A stretch of DNA of 64,000 nt, from the NCBI GenBank assembly GCA_050313295.1, contig JBNPLD010000004.1; one strand, written 5' to 3'. This document shows, piece by piece, positions 1 to 8,640 of this stretch. The notes beneath the pieces are model-generated. The model was not told where the DNA came from and ran no database searches. It was given only the letters and a program-made list of their open reading frames with translations. This DNA comes from S5-A14a sp022766365 (GTDB lineage: Bacteria > Bacillota > Clostridia > Peptostreptococcales > Anaerovoracaceae). Within the stretch, counting starts at the first letter, position 1. Each line of letters starts with the position of its first letter. Position numbers and translations under genes: made by a program.

Positions 1-44
1 CTGTAAATCAGAAAATTTTGTAGAAAGGGATATAAGAGGACGTT

Positions 45-1290
45 ATGAAAGAAGGAAAAAATCTAGAGCTCAAAGCCGATATAACAAATACATTTTTAAA
101 AACCGTAAGTGCTTTCGCAAATTACGACGGTGGAAAAATAATATTGGGTATAGCGGATAATGGAGAGGTAATTGGATTTTAAAATCCTACACAGATTTGC
201 TTAAACTTAGAGAATAAAATTAATGACGGAACTCACCCCCAGCCAAACTACAAACTGGAAATAGTCCTTGATGATAACCTGGTAATGCTGGAAATAGAGG
301 CCGGAATTCATAAACCATATATGTATAAATCTAAGGCATACAGATGCAATGATACTTCGACGATAGAGGTAGACGATACAGAGCTTGTGCGTCTTATATT
401 GGAGGGCAAAATCAAAATTATGAAGAATTACTAGCAGAACAACAAACTCTTATTTTCAGAATCCTAGAAGGCAAAATAAAGGAAGAGATAGGCGTTGAGT
501 CACCTAATAAAGATATACTTAAAACTTTAAATTTATATAATGAAATAGACGGATATAACAAAGCCGGGGAATTGCTTGCGGATAAGAATGATTTCCCGTG
601 CGTTGACATTGCTAAATTTGGCAACGACATCGGCATAATCATAAAGAGAGCTACATTCGAAAAAGAGTCAGCATTGACTGAATTGGGAAAGACAGTACAA
701 TTATATAAGGATTATTATCAGTATGAAGAAATTTAGGGAATGAATAGAAAAAAGATTGAGACCGTTCCTGAAAAGGCCTTTAGAGAGGCCGTGGCAAAGC
801 AATCATTCATAGAACATGGGGCATGAAATCTCATATAAGGGTACTAGTGTTTGATAATAAAATAGAAATCACTTCTCCGGAAGGTTTGCCATTTGGAATT
901 TCTAATGAAGAGTATGTAAGCAGAGGCTTGTCTATATTGAGAAATCCTATTCTGAGTAACGTCTTTTTTAGACTCCATATAGTAGAGACATTAGGCACAG
1001 GAATTGTTAGAATAAAGGAAGCCTATCAAAATAGTTACAAGAAAACGGTATTTGAGGTGAATGAGAATGCGATTAAAGTAGCTTTGCCTGTTATTAGTGA
1101 TGTTAATCTGAATGATGATGAGACGCTTATTTATAATAATTTGAGTAAGATAACCGCTAAATCCATTAGCGAAATTATGGAAAATATTTCATTCAGTAGA
1201 TCAAAGACAGCATCGATATTAAAAGAATTAGTATCGCAAAACTATGTAATTGTGGTTGGCATGGGTCGAGGAACAAAATACACGCTCTAA
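45..1290 (+). pseudogene. Broken AlbA_2/Schlafen-type ATP-binding transcriptional regulator
   Basis: The reading starts at ATG 45 (MKEGKNLELKADITN, the usual N-terminus of AlbA_2/AAA_4 regulators). It is then interrupted by an in-frame TAA at 180, a frameshift near 411-420, a TAG at 734 and another frameshift near 797. The remaining frames line up in order: AlbA_2 domain, middle region, and an ATP-binding-like C-terminal region followed by a winged-helix end (intact stretch 823-1290, 155 codons, containing ETLGTGIVRI). The family comprises predicted transcriptional regulators. With at least four lesions this copy is almost certainly dead, although the C-terminal ORF is still open. It belongs to the run of gene remnants at the left end of the window. 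Confidence 0.8.
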
Positions 1291-1292
1291 TA

Positions 1293-1380
1293 AAAACGCA
1301 CCGATTTATATAGTATCATCTGACAGATAGAATCCTTAAGTCAGAATTTGAATATGTATATTGCCGGTGCGTTTTGTTTT
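1293..1380. terminator. Long-loop inverted repeat, probable bidirectional terminator
   Basis: AAAACGCACCG at 1293-1303 pairs with CGGTGCGTTTT at 1365-1375. The 61-nt loop is AT-rich and can fold further (ATTTATAT with ATGTATAT). A T-rich run follows on both strands. It lies between the end of the broken regulator and the convergent nhaC-type gene, the position expected of a shared terminator. Confidence 0.6.
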
Positions 1381-1408
1381 TCTATAAATCCTTTGGTTAA
1401 AATAGTTA

Positions 1409-2857
1409 TTAATGCTCGTATTCCGCCCTCTGCTCCGGAGGCAACTGATCCATGAGATCTTTACGACCTGTTCCCAGCACGATTGAAACCATCATGACTA
1501 TGAACATTGCTGAGGTGTAGAACACCAGAGGCATAACATCAGTACCCTTTAGTGGAGCTGCAGAATCAGCAGCAAATCCAAGAGTGTAGATCATTGCCGG
1601 AGTCCAAGGCAAACAGTAAACAAGGGTGTTCGACTGAGCATCCATTAAGTTTGCGGTACGGTATGGAGAAATCCCGTGTTTTTTGGAAAGCGGCTTCGCA
1701 AAAGAAGCACCTACGGCAAGAATTGCGGGGGCATTCAATCCCATAATAGCCGATAAAATTATAACCATCAGGGAAATGGAAAGCTCGGCACCCTTAGGGC
1801 CCTTAGCTATTTTGCCGATTGCATCAAGTAGCAGGAGATCTCCTCTCCCCTGCCTCATTATGCTGATTGAACCGAAAAGCAGAAGCGCAAGTACTATAAC
1901 CTGGAGCATGCTGTTAAGACCTTGGTAAATTACTCCGTCAACGGTTCTGTCAAGACCTTCTCCGAATACAGCAATGACGGCAGGCTTTTCCCCGAGTTCA
2001 GGCGCATTTGTTATAGTTACAAAATCAAAAAGTCCGGCCGCTACGGCAACTATGCAGCCGAGCACAGTTCCTATAGTTGTAGCAATGATGATATCACCGC
2101 TTTTGATAGCTGTGTAGATGGCAACTGCAACAGGAATGAGCATTAAAAGTGTAAGTGGATCATATTGGTAATCAGCAGATTCGCCGGCAGCAGAAGAAGT
2201 CATAAGGCTATATATTACAAATGCAGGAATTGCAATGAGAGAGGCTGCCACAGCGTACTTTACTCTAGATCTTACAACCCCGACAACATCTACTTCTTGA
2301 GTGGTTGCCGAACAAATTGTTGTATCTGATATTGGCGCAAGGTTATCTCCAAATGCTGCTCCGGAAATTATGGCACCTGCTAAAAGAGGGTGATTGCAAC
2401 CTAAAGCAACACCTGCAGGATAGAGGACGCCCATGCCGGCAGCGATAGTTCCAAAACCTGTTCCGGAAGCTGTTGCAAAGACCGCAGATGACAGGAACGT
2501 GATCACTACAAATAGAGTAGGACCCACGCCAATGTCAGCGGCAACTCCTGCAAGTCCTGATGCCAAGCCTGACATTCTCAACACTCGTGAAAATACACCT
2601 GCGAAAATCCAACATACAACAGGCACAATTGCCTCTTTACTTGCCATACCGGCAATTACCGTTTCTGAATAGAATTTCTTGTCCTTGGCAAAGAAGAAAG
2701 GCACTAAAATAGCAAGGAAAGCCGGCACCCACAGGGCTCCGTCGGAAATTGACTTCCAGCCAAAGGTTGTTGTTATTATCGTTGCGATGAAGATTATGAA
2801 TGGCAACAGTGAAATCCATTCCCCGCCATAAAACTCCAATTTTTTCTCTTCTTTCAT
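1409..2857 (-). CDS. NhaC-family Na+/H+ (or amino acid/H+) antiporter
   Basis: This 482-residue polytopic membrane protein has about 11-12 hydrophobic segments and the NhaC-type signature GAAFGDNLAPISDTT near the middle. Length and motif fit the NhaC/ArsB-NhaD superfamily branch that includes sodium-proton antiporters and malate/lactate or amino-acid exchangers. The start ATG follows a good AAGGAGG site on the minus strand (about 2860-2870). It is monocistronic and convergent with the broken regulator. In an amino-acid fermenter it could serve sodium homeostasis or antiport of a fermentation substrate. The substrate cannot be read from the sequence. Confidence 0.85.
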   Translation of the reverse strand: MKEEKKLEFYGGEWISLLPFIIFIATIITTTFGWKSISDGALWVPAFLAILVPFFFAKDKKFYSETVIAGMASKEAIVPVVCWIFAGVFSRVLRMSGLASGLAGVAADIGVGPTLFVVITFLSSAVFATASGTGFGTIAAGMGVLYPAGVALGCNHPLLAGAIISGAAFGDNLAPISDTTICSATTQEVDVVGVVRSRVKYAVAASLIAIPAFVIYSLMTSSAAGESADYQYDPLTLLMLIPVAVAIYTAIKSGDIIIATTIGTVLGCIVAVAAGLFDFVTITNAPELGEKPAVIAVFGEGLDRTVDGVIYQGLNSMLQVIVLALLLFGSISIMRQGRGDLLLLDAIGKIAKGPKGAELSISLMVIILSAIMGLNAPAILAVGASFAKPLSKKHGISPYRTANLMDAQSNTLVYCLPWTPAMIYTLGFAADSAAPLKGTDVMPLVFYTSAMFIVMMVSIVLGTGRKDLMDQLPPEQRAEYEH

Positions 2858-2989
2858 GATTACCTCCTTGGTTGAAATAAATTAAAATAAATACAGTTAT
2901 TTTAATAATACTCCGAGCACTACTTCCTGTAAACGGACAAAAGATAAAATTTTCAAAAACTGTAATAATTTATTATTGCAGAAGGTTAC

Positions 2990-3508
2990 TTAAAAGAGAC
3001 ACAATATTACGTTATAAAAATATATTAAGCTTTTCTGAAAAACGAAACCCCGAAATTTATAACCGGGATTTATATAATGAAGAGATTGGCTTAAGAAATG
3101 ATATCCTAAGACTATTACATCTGCGAGTGTACCAGGTGATAATTTCCCAATGATATTCTCCTTATTAATAGCGTAGGCAGAGGCAGTTGTGAATAATTTA
3201 AGCGCTTCAATCAAAGAAATTCTCTCCGTTTGGGTTGGATGATTTATCGCATCATGAATTGCAAGAAAATAGTTTATTTCAGTAGTATCGCTATCGGTGC
3301 CTCCGCAAACAATGACATTATGATCAATCAGACTTTTTAGAGGATTAGTTTTAGTATACATTTTTCCCAGTCGCTTTTGATACATTTTATTTGGACCTCT
3401 CCATTTACCTTCATAACGTGGGACTACAGAAAAGATTAAATTTAACCTAGCCACTCTTTCCATATGATCTATTGTTGGTAACTCTGCATGCTCTAGCCTA
3501 TGTCTCAA
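2990..3508 (-). pseudogene. C-terminal fragment of an amidohydrolase (Amidohydro_3/YtcJ-like)
   Basis: 172 codons encode only the C-terminal third of a metal-dependent amidohydrolase. Visible elements are RHRLEHAEL (metal-ligand His region), GGTDSDT (the conserved Asp region) and the closing GKLSPGTLADVIVL strand typical of the composite domain. The N-terminal metal-binding half is missing, the only start is a TTG, and the fragment ends abruptly where an unrelated relaxase piece begins on the other strand. A recombination junction probably truncated it. Activity is very unlikely. Confidence 0.7.
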
Positions 3509-3946
3509 AATATAGTTATATTAAGAGATAAAAATTACAAGACTACAAGAGCTTTGAAAGATACTGAAAAACAGATTGATAATAATATCAAACTAATAGA
3601 GCAATCCGAAAAATATTTGAAGCATAAAGACACCTACAAAGCCTATACCAAACTAAAGAAAAACAAACAGGAAGATTTTTATAACGAACATACCGCGGAG
3701 ATTATTTTATTTGAAAGTGCTAAGAAATATCTTAAAGAGCATTTAGGAGAAAGCAAGACCTTAAACATTTCCAAATGGAAATCGGAAGTAACCACTTTGA
3801 AAAAAGATAAAAAGAACCTATACAATCAAATATTAGAAATACGAGAAGAAGTAGAGCAGGCAGAAAAAGTTAAGACCTGTATAGAGCAGTTACAGGAAAA
3901 TTCAAAGGAACTAACCCAGAATAAGAATAAAGATTTTCAACTTTAG
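3500..3946 (+). pseudogene. C-terminal fragment of a mobilization relaxase
   Basis: 148 codons, highly charged and coiled-coil-like. The stretch around KAYTKLKKNKQEDFYNEHTA and EIILFESAKKYLKEHLGE resembles the C-terminal helical region of MobA/VirD2-type relaxases of Firmicute conjugative and mobilizable transposons. That resemblance is from memory of the family. The N-terminal catalytic relaxase domain (Tyr and HxH motifs) is absent. The first few codons probably derive from the junction with the neighbouring amidohydrolase fragment. It marks the footprint of a lost mobile element. Confidence 0.6.
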
Positions 3947-3965
3947 GAAAAAACGGAAAGTACAC

Positions 3966-4011
3966 TTGATATTTTTGGCAGTAATGATTATACTATATGT
4001 AAAGTTAACTT
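3966..4011 (+). promoter_or_regulatory. Sigma-A promoter and AAGTTAACTT operator of the XRE gene
   Basis: A -35 TTGATA (3966-3971) and -10 TATACT (3989-3994) are separated by 17 nt. Immediately downstream lies the palindrome AAGTTAACTT (4002-4011), extending imperfectly to GTAAAGTTAACTTGTC. A palindrome over the start region of a small XRE gene suggests autorepression. Confidence 0.6.
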
Positions 4012-4035
4012 GTCATTTTTGGGAGAAGGTTTAAT

Positions 4036-4233
4036 GTGAAGAACAGACTTGAGGAAATAAGAAAAGCAAATGGAATAACACAGGAAGAGTTAGCTTCTAT
4101 TCTTGAAGTTTCAAGGCAAACAATTGGTTCTTTAGAAAATGGAAGATATAATCCTTCAATTATTTTAGCTTTTAAAATTGCTAAGTATTTCGGTTTGACC
4201 ATTGAAGATATTTTTATTTATGAGGATGAATAA
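4036..4233 (+). CDS. Small XRE/Cro-family transcriptional regulator
   Basis: 65 residues that are almost entirely one HTH_3 domain (QEELASILEVSRQTIGSLENG), of the YozG-like type that controls a neighbouring membrane-protein gene. The start is GTG 4036 after the GGGAGAAGG ribosome site at 4021-4029. Its end nearly touches the next gene (stop TAA 4231-4233, next ATG 4235), so the two are translationally linked. The palindrome in its promoter suggests it represses itself. Confidence 0.9.
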   Translation: MKNRLEEIRKANGITQEELASILEVSRQTIGSLENGRYNPSIILAFKIAKYFGLTIEDIFIYEDE

Positions 4234-4234
4234 G

Positions 4235-4678
4235 ATGAAAAATAAAATTGAATATGAAATGAAGATTGGTAAGAAAATAGCTATTTTATTTATTTGTATT
4301 GGTGTGCTATTTGCTTTACTGGGCGGAATACTATTTGCTAAGAAAGATATTTTACAGATATTTCCAAGAATGGATATTGCTTGGATTGGATTTTCTGTTG
4401 TTGCTTGTATTCTATGTGTTAGTGGGGTATCTTTATTTTCAATTTCTGGAAAAAAGCAAGAATGGATAAATGAAACTGATGAAAGGGAGTTACTAATTAC
4501 TGCTAAGGCTCGTATGGTAGGATATTTTATTCAAACAGTTTTATTGGGAATAGTTTTTTTTCTATTAACTTTTATGGGATATTTAAATAAAGCTTCAGGA
4601 TTTTCTATAATCGGAGTTATTTTGATAAGTGGTATTGTGTCATGGATTTATGATTTATATTTACGAAAAGTAGAATAG
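4235..4678 (+). CDS. Four-TM membrane protein paired with the XRE regulator
   Basis: 147 residues starting at ATG 4235. An in-frame ATG at 4226 and an upstream extension lie inside the regulator gene and are less likely. There are four hydrophobic segments (about 14-36, 48-68, 93-113, 119-137) and a central cytosolic motif ETDERELLITAKA, typical of small membrane proteins (DUF2178-like) encoded beside XRE regulators. Function is unknown. The pair resembles modules often described as stress-linked or toxin-like, but nothing here shows that. Confidence 0.75.
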   Translation: MKNKIEYEMKIGKKIAILFICIGVLFALLGGILFAKKDILQIFPRMDIAWIGFSVVACILCVSGVSLFSISGKKQEWINETDERELLITAKARMVGYFIQTVLLGIVFFLLTFMGYLNKASGFSIIGVILISGIVSWIYDLYLRKVE

Positions 4679-4808
4679 ATAATAAAAAAATAATATTTTT
4701 TAAAAAACAGTAAATTGTAGGTTTACTGTTTTTCTTTGCCCAAAAGTTAAAATATCCTACAGGAAAAAGCATCCATAAATATAAAAAGGTACTTGACAAA
4801 ACGCTTCA

Positions 4809-5012
4809 TGGGGCGCAATAGAAGTGAAGTTAGGAAATAAAGCAATTAAAGGAGATGAGCAAAGCCTTGTTAAACTGGCGAATAAAGTAGATAAAGACCC
4901 AATGAACGTGCATTCATTTTTGGCTGTTGTAACAGGAAACGGCTATGCATATGGGAGGAAAGATGGCATTTATGTCATTCCGATTGAGTGTTTGAAAATT
5001 AGGCCATTTTGA
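4809..5012 (+). pseudogene. C-terminal remnant of a DUF4143 AAA ATPase
   Basis: The open frame starts before any start codon: WGAIEVKLGNKAI, then LVKLANKVDKD, FLAVVTGNGYAYGRKDG and IYVIPIECLK. This reproduces the C-terminal end of the DUF4143 ATP-binding family. All of the ATPase domain is missing, so this is a remnant; the GTG at 4824 is unlikely to be used. The 130 bases before it (4679-4808) hold no other recognisable gene. Confidence 0.65.
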
Positions 5013-5053
5013 AATTAATCAACGGATGACAGCAACCGACTAAACCATCTGCT

Positions 5054-5092
5054 GCAAAAATATTTGCGCAAATTCCAAATTTATGATAAAAT
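5054..5092 (+). promoter_or_regulatory. Promoter of the sigma54 activator with its own palindromic site
   Basis: GCAAAAATATTTGC (5054-5067, inverted repeat GCAAA-N4-TTTGC) overlaps a possible -35 TTGCGC (5064-5069), with a -10 TAAAAT at 5087-5092. The same 14-mer recurs at 6723-6736 in front of the ord promoter. A shared site suggests the activator binds both places and regulates itself. Confidence 0.6.
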
Positions 5093-5162
5093 GATAACGC
5101 TTTCATTGAAAACTTTAACAAATAAACAAAACGGAAAAATCAAGATATTTGGAGAGATCATA

Positions 5163-6629
5163 TTGTCACATTCAAAATCAAAAGATGCAAAAAAACTTGC
5201 ACTACTTAGAAATAAACTGGATAAAAGCGATTATATTCAATTAATAGAACAATTGATTTCAATGGTGGAAGAGGGCGTTTATATCGTTGATAAGGAAGGC
5301 ACGGGACTTTTTTATAATGGTCCGATGGCGCAGATTGAGAACGTAAATATTGAAGATGTTCTCGGCAAAGAATTTCAGCAGGCTTTCCCGGGTGTGGCTT
5401 TGAAAGACAGCACGCTGTTTAAAGCACTGAAAAAAAACGAATGCAGCAAGAAGAATCAGCAAGTCTATATAAACTTAAGAGGCAAACAAGTTTCTACGAA
5501 TAATATGACAGCTCCTGTTTTAAATAATGGCAAAACCGTTGCAGCCGTAGAGATTGCAAAGGATATAACCAATATTGAGGAACTGAGCAATACTATACAA
5601 GATTTGAGGCAGGGAGATGCAAAAATCAAGGAAGGCATGAATGGCAGCAGAGCCAAACCTAAGATGAAGCATTACCGTTTCGAAGATATAATAGGGCAGA
5701 ATCAGGGATTCTTAAAAACGGTGAATATGGCAAAAAGAGCGGCAGAAAACGATGCCACTGTATTTATTTACGGAGAGACAGGAACAGGGAAAGAACTGCT
5801 TGCACAGAGTATCCATTATGATGGTGCGAGGAAGAATGCTCCTTTCATGGCTCAAAACTGTGCCGCACTTCCGGAAACTCTCCTGGAGGGTATTTTGTTT
5901 GGAACCTCAAAGGGTGGTTTTACGGGAGCAGTTGACAGAGCGGGACTCTTTGAGCAGGCCAGCGGTGGAACACTGCTTCTTGATGAGATAAGTGCCATGC
6001 CTTACGATCTGCAGAGTAAACTCCTCAGAGTCCTTCAGGAGGAGTACATACGGAGGATCGGCGGTACTGAAGAGATCCCGATAGACGTTCATATAATTGC
6101 AACTGTAAACGAGCCACCGGAAGAACTTATAGCCAGTGGTAAGCTCCGAAAGGATTTATATTACAGGCTTAATGTTGTTAATATAAACCTTCCACCCCTA
6201 AGGGATAGAAAGGATGATATACCTCTTCTTGTTGATGCTTTTCTGGATAAACATTGTAAACGCTTCGGCAAAGAGCTTTGGATGGTTACGGACGAGGTTA
6301 TCAAAACCTTGCAATCATACAACTATCCGGGGAATATTCGAGAACTCGAGAACATTATCATGCAGTCGGTTGCGCTTGCGGGAAACGAGCACGTGCTCAC
6401 CGGTAAGCTGCTCCATATGCCCATGGGCATCAAACAGGCGGGGGATATAGCAGGAGAATGGGATGGTACCCAGCCACTTGATGTTTATCTGGGGAATGTT
6501 GAGAAAGAGCTTATCAGACGTGTTATGATTGAAGAAAGCGGTGTGGTTTCAAGGGCTGCAGGCAAACTTCAAATCAAACGGCAAACGCTGCAGCATAAAC
6601 TTAAGAAATACAATATGAAGCAAAGTTAG
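5163..6629 (+). CDS. PAS domain sigma54-dependent activator of ornithine catabolism
   Basis: Starts at TTG 5163, seven bases after GGAGAG; the upstream extension to 5064 has no ribosome site. 488 residues: an N-terminal PAS sensor (about 25-130), a linker, the AAA+ sigma54-interaction domain (Walker A GETGTGKE about 204-211, sigma54 loop about 251-256, Walker B GGTLLLDEI) and a C-terminal Fis-type HTH (AAGKLQIKRQTLQHKL). The loop reads GGFTGA instead of the usual GAFTGA. Such proteins drive open-complex formation at -24/-12 promoters. The textbook sigma54 promoter 320 bp downstream, ahead of ord, makes the ornithine operon the obvious target. The PAS ligand is unknown. Confidence 0.9.
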   Translation: MSHSKSKDAKKLALLRNKLDKSDYIQLIEQLISMVEEGVYIVDKEGTGLFYNGPMAQIENVNIEDVLGKEFQQAFPGVALKDSTLFKALKKNECSKKNQQVYINLRGKQVSTNNMTAPVLNNGKTVAAVEIAKDITNIEELSNTIQDLRQGDAKIKEGMNGSRAKPKMKHYRFEDIIGQNQGFLKTVNMAKRAAENDATVFIYGETGTGKELLAQSIHYDGARKNAPFMAQNCAALPETLLEGILFGTSKGGFTGAVDRAGLFEQASGGTLLLDEISAMPYDLQSKLLRVLQEEYIRRIGGTEEIPIDVHIIATVNEPPEELIASGKLRKDLYYRLNVVNINLPPLRDRKDDIPLLVDAFLDKHCKRFGKELWMVTDEVIKTLQSYNYPGNIRELENIIMQSVALAGNEHVLTGKLLHMPMGIKQAGDIAGEWDGTQPLDVYLGNVEKELIRRVMIEESGVVSRAAGKLQIKRQTLQHKLKKYNMKQS

Positions 6630-6722
6630 ACTTTTGGTGATTTTTTAGGAAAGGGTTGAATACAATAGAAGGTAATCAAAATTAGAACAATGAGGAAAGA
6701 CACGTGGTTGGCTGCAATTTAA

Positions 6723-6759
6723 GCAAAAATATTTGCACAATAATGCAAAATATTTTGCA
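6723..6759. promoter_or_regulatory. Two palindromic upstream activator sites
   Basis: GCAAAAATATTTGC (6723-6736) is followed by the perfect 16-bp palindrome TGCAAAATATTTTGCA (6744-6759). Centre-to-centre spacing is about 22 bp, two helical turns. They lie about 190-225 bp upstream of the -24 element, the usual place for enhancer sites of sigma54 activators. The first is identical to the site before the activator gene. The rest of the 6630-7049 gap has no gene. Confidence 0.7.
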
Positions 6760-6947
6760 AATCTGGTTGCTTCGGATAACAAAAAGTGTATACACCTTCC
6801 GAATGGTTTGTGAGTGAAATGCATAACACGAGCACCATTTGTAGAAACAAACAATTAACTTCTTTTAAATTGTAAGTCGGACCAAAAAATAAGAAGCTGA
6901 CCAGGACAAAAAATAATCTTTTGTTTAAAGGTATAATAATGACTTTA

Positions 6948-6963
6948 TGGCACGATGATTGCT
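6948..6963 (+). promoter_or_regulatory. Sigma54 (-24/-12) promoter of the ornithine operon
   Basis: TGGCAC-GATGA-TTGCT matches the sigma54 consensus TGGCAC-N5-TTGCW at every conserved position, with exact spacing. It lies 87 bp before the ord start codon, which has its own AAGGAG site. Transcription would start near 6973-6976. Confidence 0.9.
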
Positions 6964-7049
6964 ATAAATATATGATGGTATGTCTTTGGACGAGCCATTT
7001 GAGAACTATTTCTAAAACTTTCTAATAAATAGGAAAAGGAGATTTAAAA

Positions 7050-8111
7050 ATGAAGAATGTAAAAGTAATTCTTTGGGGACTAGGCGCTATGGGCGGCGGC
7101 ATTGGTAAAATGCTCACTAAGAAAAAAGGTGTTGATATCGTTGGAGCTATCGATATAGGTGACAAGGTTGGCAAAAGCCTTTATGAGGTGGTTCCCGGAA
7201 TTGAAAGGGGCGATAGAGAAGATGTCATCGTCGGTTCACCTGAGGATGTTATCAAGGAAGGATCAGCTGACGTTGTAATCGTTTGCACTAACTCTTTTAC
7301 AAAGGACGTTTTCGACAAACTTGTTTTCGTAATGGAAAGAGGAATCAATGTTATCACTTCTGCTGAAGAGATGGCTTATCCGCAGGCACAGGAGCCTGAA
7401 CTGGCTAAGAAACTTGACGAGTGCGGCAAGAAAAATGGAGTTTCTGTTCTTGGAACAGGTATCAATCCCGGACTTATCATGGACCTTCTTGTAGTTCTAT
7501 GGACGGGTGCTTGCGAGACAGTTGACCATATTGTATCAAGAAGAGTTAACAGTTTGTCACCATTTGGGCCTGCAGTAATGGAAGAACAGGGAATCGGCAT
7601 GGAGGTTGAAGAATTCAACAAGAGAAAGGCTGATGGAACAATGGCAGGGCATGTTGGATTTGCTGAGTCTGTTGGAATGATTGCTGATGCTCTCGGCTGG
7701 GAACTTTCCGATTTTAAACAGGATATGGAGCCGATCGTAACTGATGTTGACAGGAAATCACCTTACGGATTTGCTAAAGCAGGCCAGGTTGCCGGCGTTG
7801 CAATGAAAGGTTGGGGCTATGTTGACGGTGAGATGAAAATCGAAATGGATCACCCACAGCAGATCGAGCCTGAGCAGGTTGGAATCCACACAGGTGACTA
7901 CGTTGAAATCAAGGGAAATCCTCCGGTTAACATGGCAAACACGCCTGAAATCGAAGGGGGAATCGGTACAATGGCAATGATAATGAACTGCATTCCACAC
8001 GTAATCAACGCAAGACCGGGTCTGAGAACTATGCTGGATATTCCGGTACCTAGAGCAATCATGGGCGACATGAGACATATGATTGAAGAGGACTGCAAGC
8101 TGGTTAAATAG
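7050..8111 (+). CDS. ord: 2,4-diaminopentanoate dehydrogenase
   Basis: 353 residues with an N-terminal Rossmann fold (VILWGLGAMGGGIG, residues about 5-18). The protein matches the Ord family found only in ornithine oxidation clusters. It oxidises (2R,4S)-2,4-diaminopentanoate to 2-amino-4-oxopentanoate, releasing ammonia and reducing NAD(P)+. This is the step after the aminomutase and before the thiolase. It is the first gene of the sigma54-driven operon, with AAGGAG correctly spaced from ATG 7050. The gene order ord-ortA-ortB-oraS-oraE is the one known from amino-acid-fermenting Clostridia. Confidence 0.95.
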   Translation: MKNVKVILWGLGAMGGGIGKMLTKKKGVDIVGAIDIGDKVGKSLYEVVPGIERGDREDVIVGSPEDVIKEGSADVVIVCTNSFTKDVFDKLVFVMERGINVITSAEEMAYPQAQEPELAKKLDECGKKNGVSVLGTGINPGLIMDLLVVLWTGACETVDHIVSRRVNSLSPFGPAVMEEQGIGMEVEEFNKRKADGTMAGHVGFAESVGMIADALGWELSDFKQDMEPIVTDVDRKSPYGFAKAGQVAGVAMKGWGYVDGEMKIEMDHPQQIEPEQVGIHTGDYVEIKGNPPVNMANTPEIEGGIGTMAMIMNCIPHVINARPGLRTMLDIPVPRAIMGDMRHMIEEDCKLVK

Positions 8112-8337
8112 TTAGCATATAGACAAAGGAAATGATAGTTAAGCCGACATTCGGGATAACGGAGGTTAGGACTTAGAGAACAGAATATCTGACTGACGCG
8201 CCGAGTATTCAGGCTGTATTAGACGGTCAAGGAACTTGGCATTGGAGAATCATGCATTGGAAAGCCTCGGTGCGGCGGTTCGGTTTTCTTATTTGGTAAA
8301 TTAAAACGATAATGTTTAGGAGATTAAGGAGAGAATA
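8112..8337 (+). promoter_or_regulatory. Structured ord-ortA intergenic region
   Basis: 226 nt without an ORF. ACGCGCCGAG near 8197-8206 can pair with CTCGGTGCG near 8266-8274, and the downstream arm is followed by GGTTCGGTTTTC, giving a weak terminator-like shape inside the operon. It may adjust the dehydrogenase to thiolase ratio or be an RNA-processing site. The ribosome site AAGGAGAG precedes ATG 8338. Confidence 0.35.
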
Positions 8338-8640
8338 ATGGCAAAAAAAGGCGATTGGGTAAGAATCCACAGCATCGTCCTCAAATCTAACGAGAGAACT
8401 GCCAAGATTCCTGCAGACACCCAGAAATGCGATCTGGAAATGTGGACGAAGGGATTTCTGACTGAAGATGCAGAAATAGGTGACGAAGTTACAGTTATTA
8501 CCGCATCAAGCAGAAAGGAAAAGGGAAAGCTTATAGAGGTTAACCCATACTATACTCACAGCTATGGAAAATTTGTTCCCGAAATTGTAAAAATTGACAA
8601 GCAGCTGCGAGAAATCATGGATTTTGGAGGTGACAAATAA
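8338..8640 (+). CDS. ortA: 2-amino-4-oxopentanoate thiolase alpha subunit
   Basis: A 100-residue protein with the compact OrtA sequence (KGDWVRIHSIVLKSNERTA, then DEVTVITASSRKEKG). With OrtB it cleaves 2-amino-4-oxopentanoate with coenzyme A to acetyl-CoA and D-alanine, an unusual PLP-dependent thiolysis. Its stop overlaps the ortB start (TAATG at 8638-8642), the usual coupling for subunits made in equal amounts. Confidence 0.95.
   Translation: MAKKGDWVRIHSIVLKSNERTAKIPADTQKCDLEMWTKGFLTEDAEIGDEVTVITASSRKEKGKLIEVNPYYTHSYGKFVPEIVKIDKQLREIMDFGGDK

Noticed and set aside
5064..5162. Longer start (TTG 5064) for the sigma54 activator
   Set aside because: It lies inside the palindrome/-35 region and has no ribosome site; TTG 5163 has GGAGAG at good spacing.
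7758..8098. Long antisense ORFs under ord (106 and 66 codons)
   Set aside because: Shadow frames of a strongly conserved gene with no ribosome site and no family resemblance.
8224..8243. TTGGCATTGGAGAATCATGC as a second sigma54 promoter inside the ornithine operon
   Set aside because: The -24-like TGGCAT has no GC element at the required spacing.
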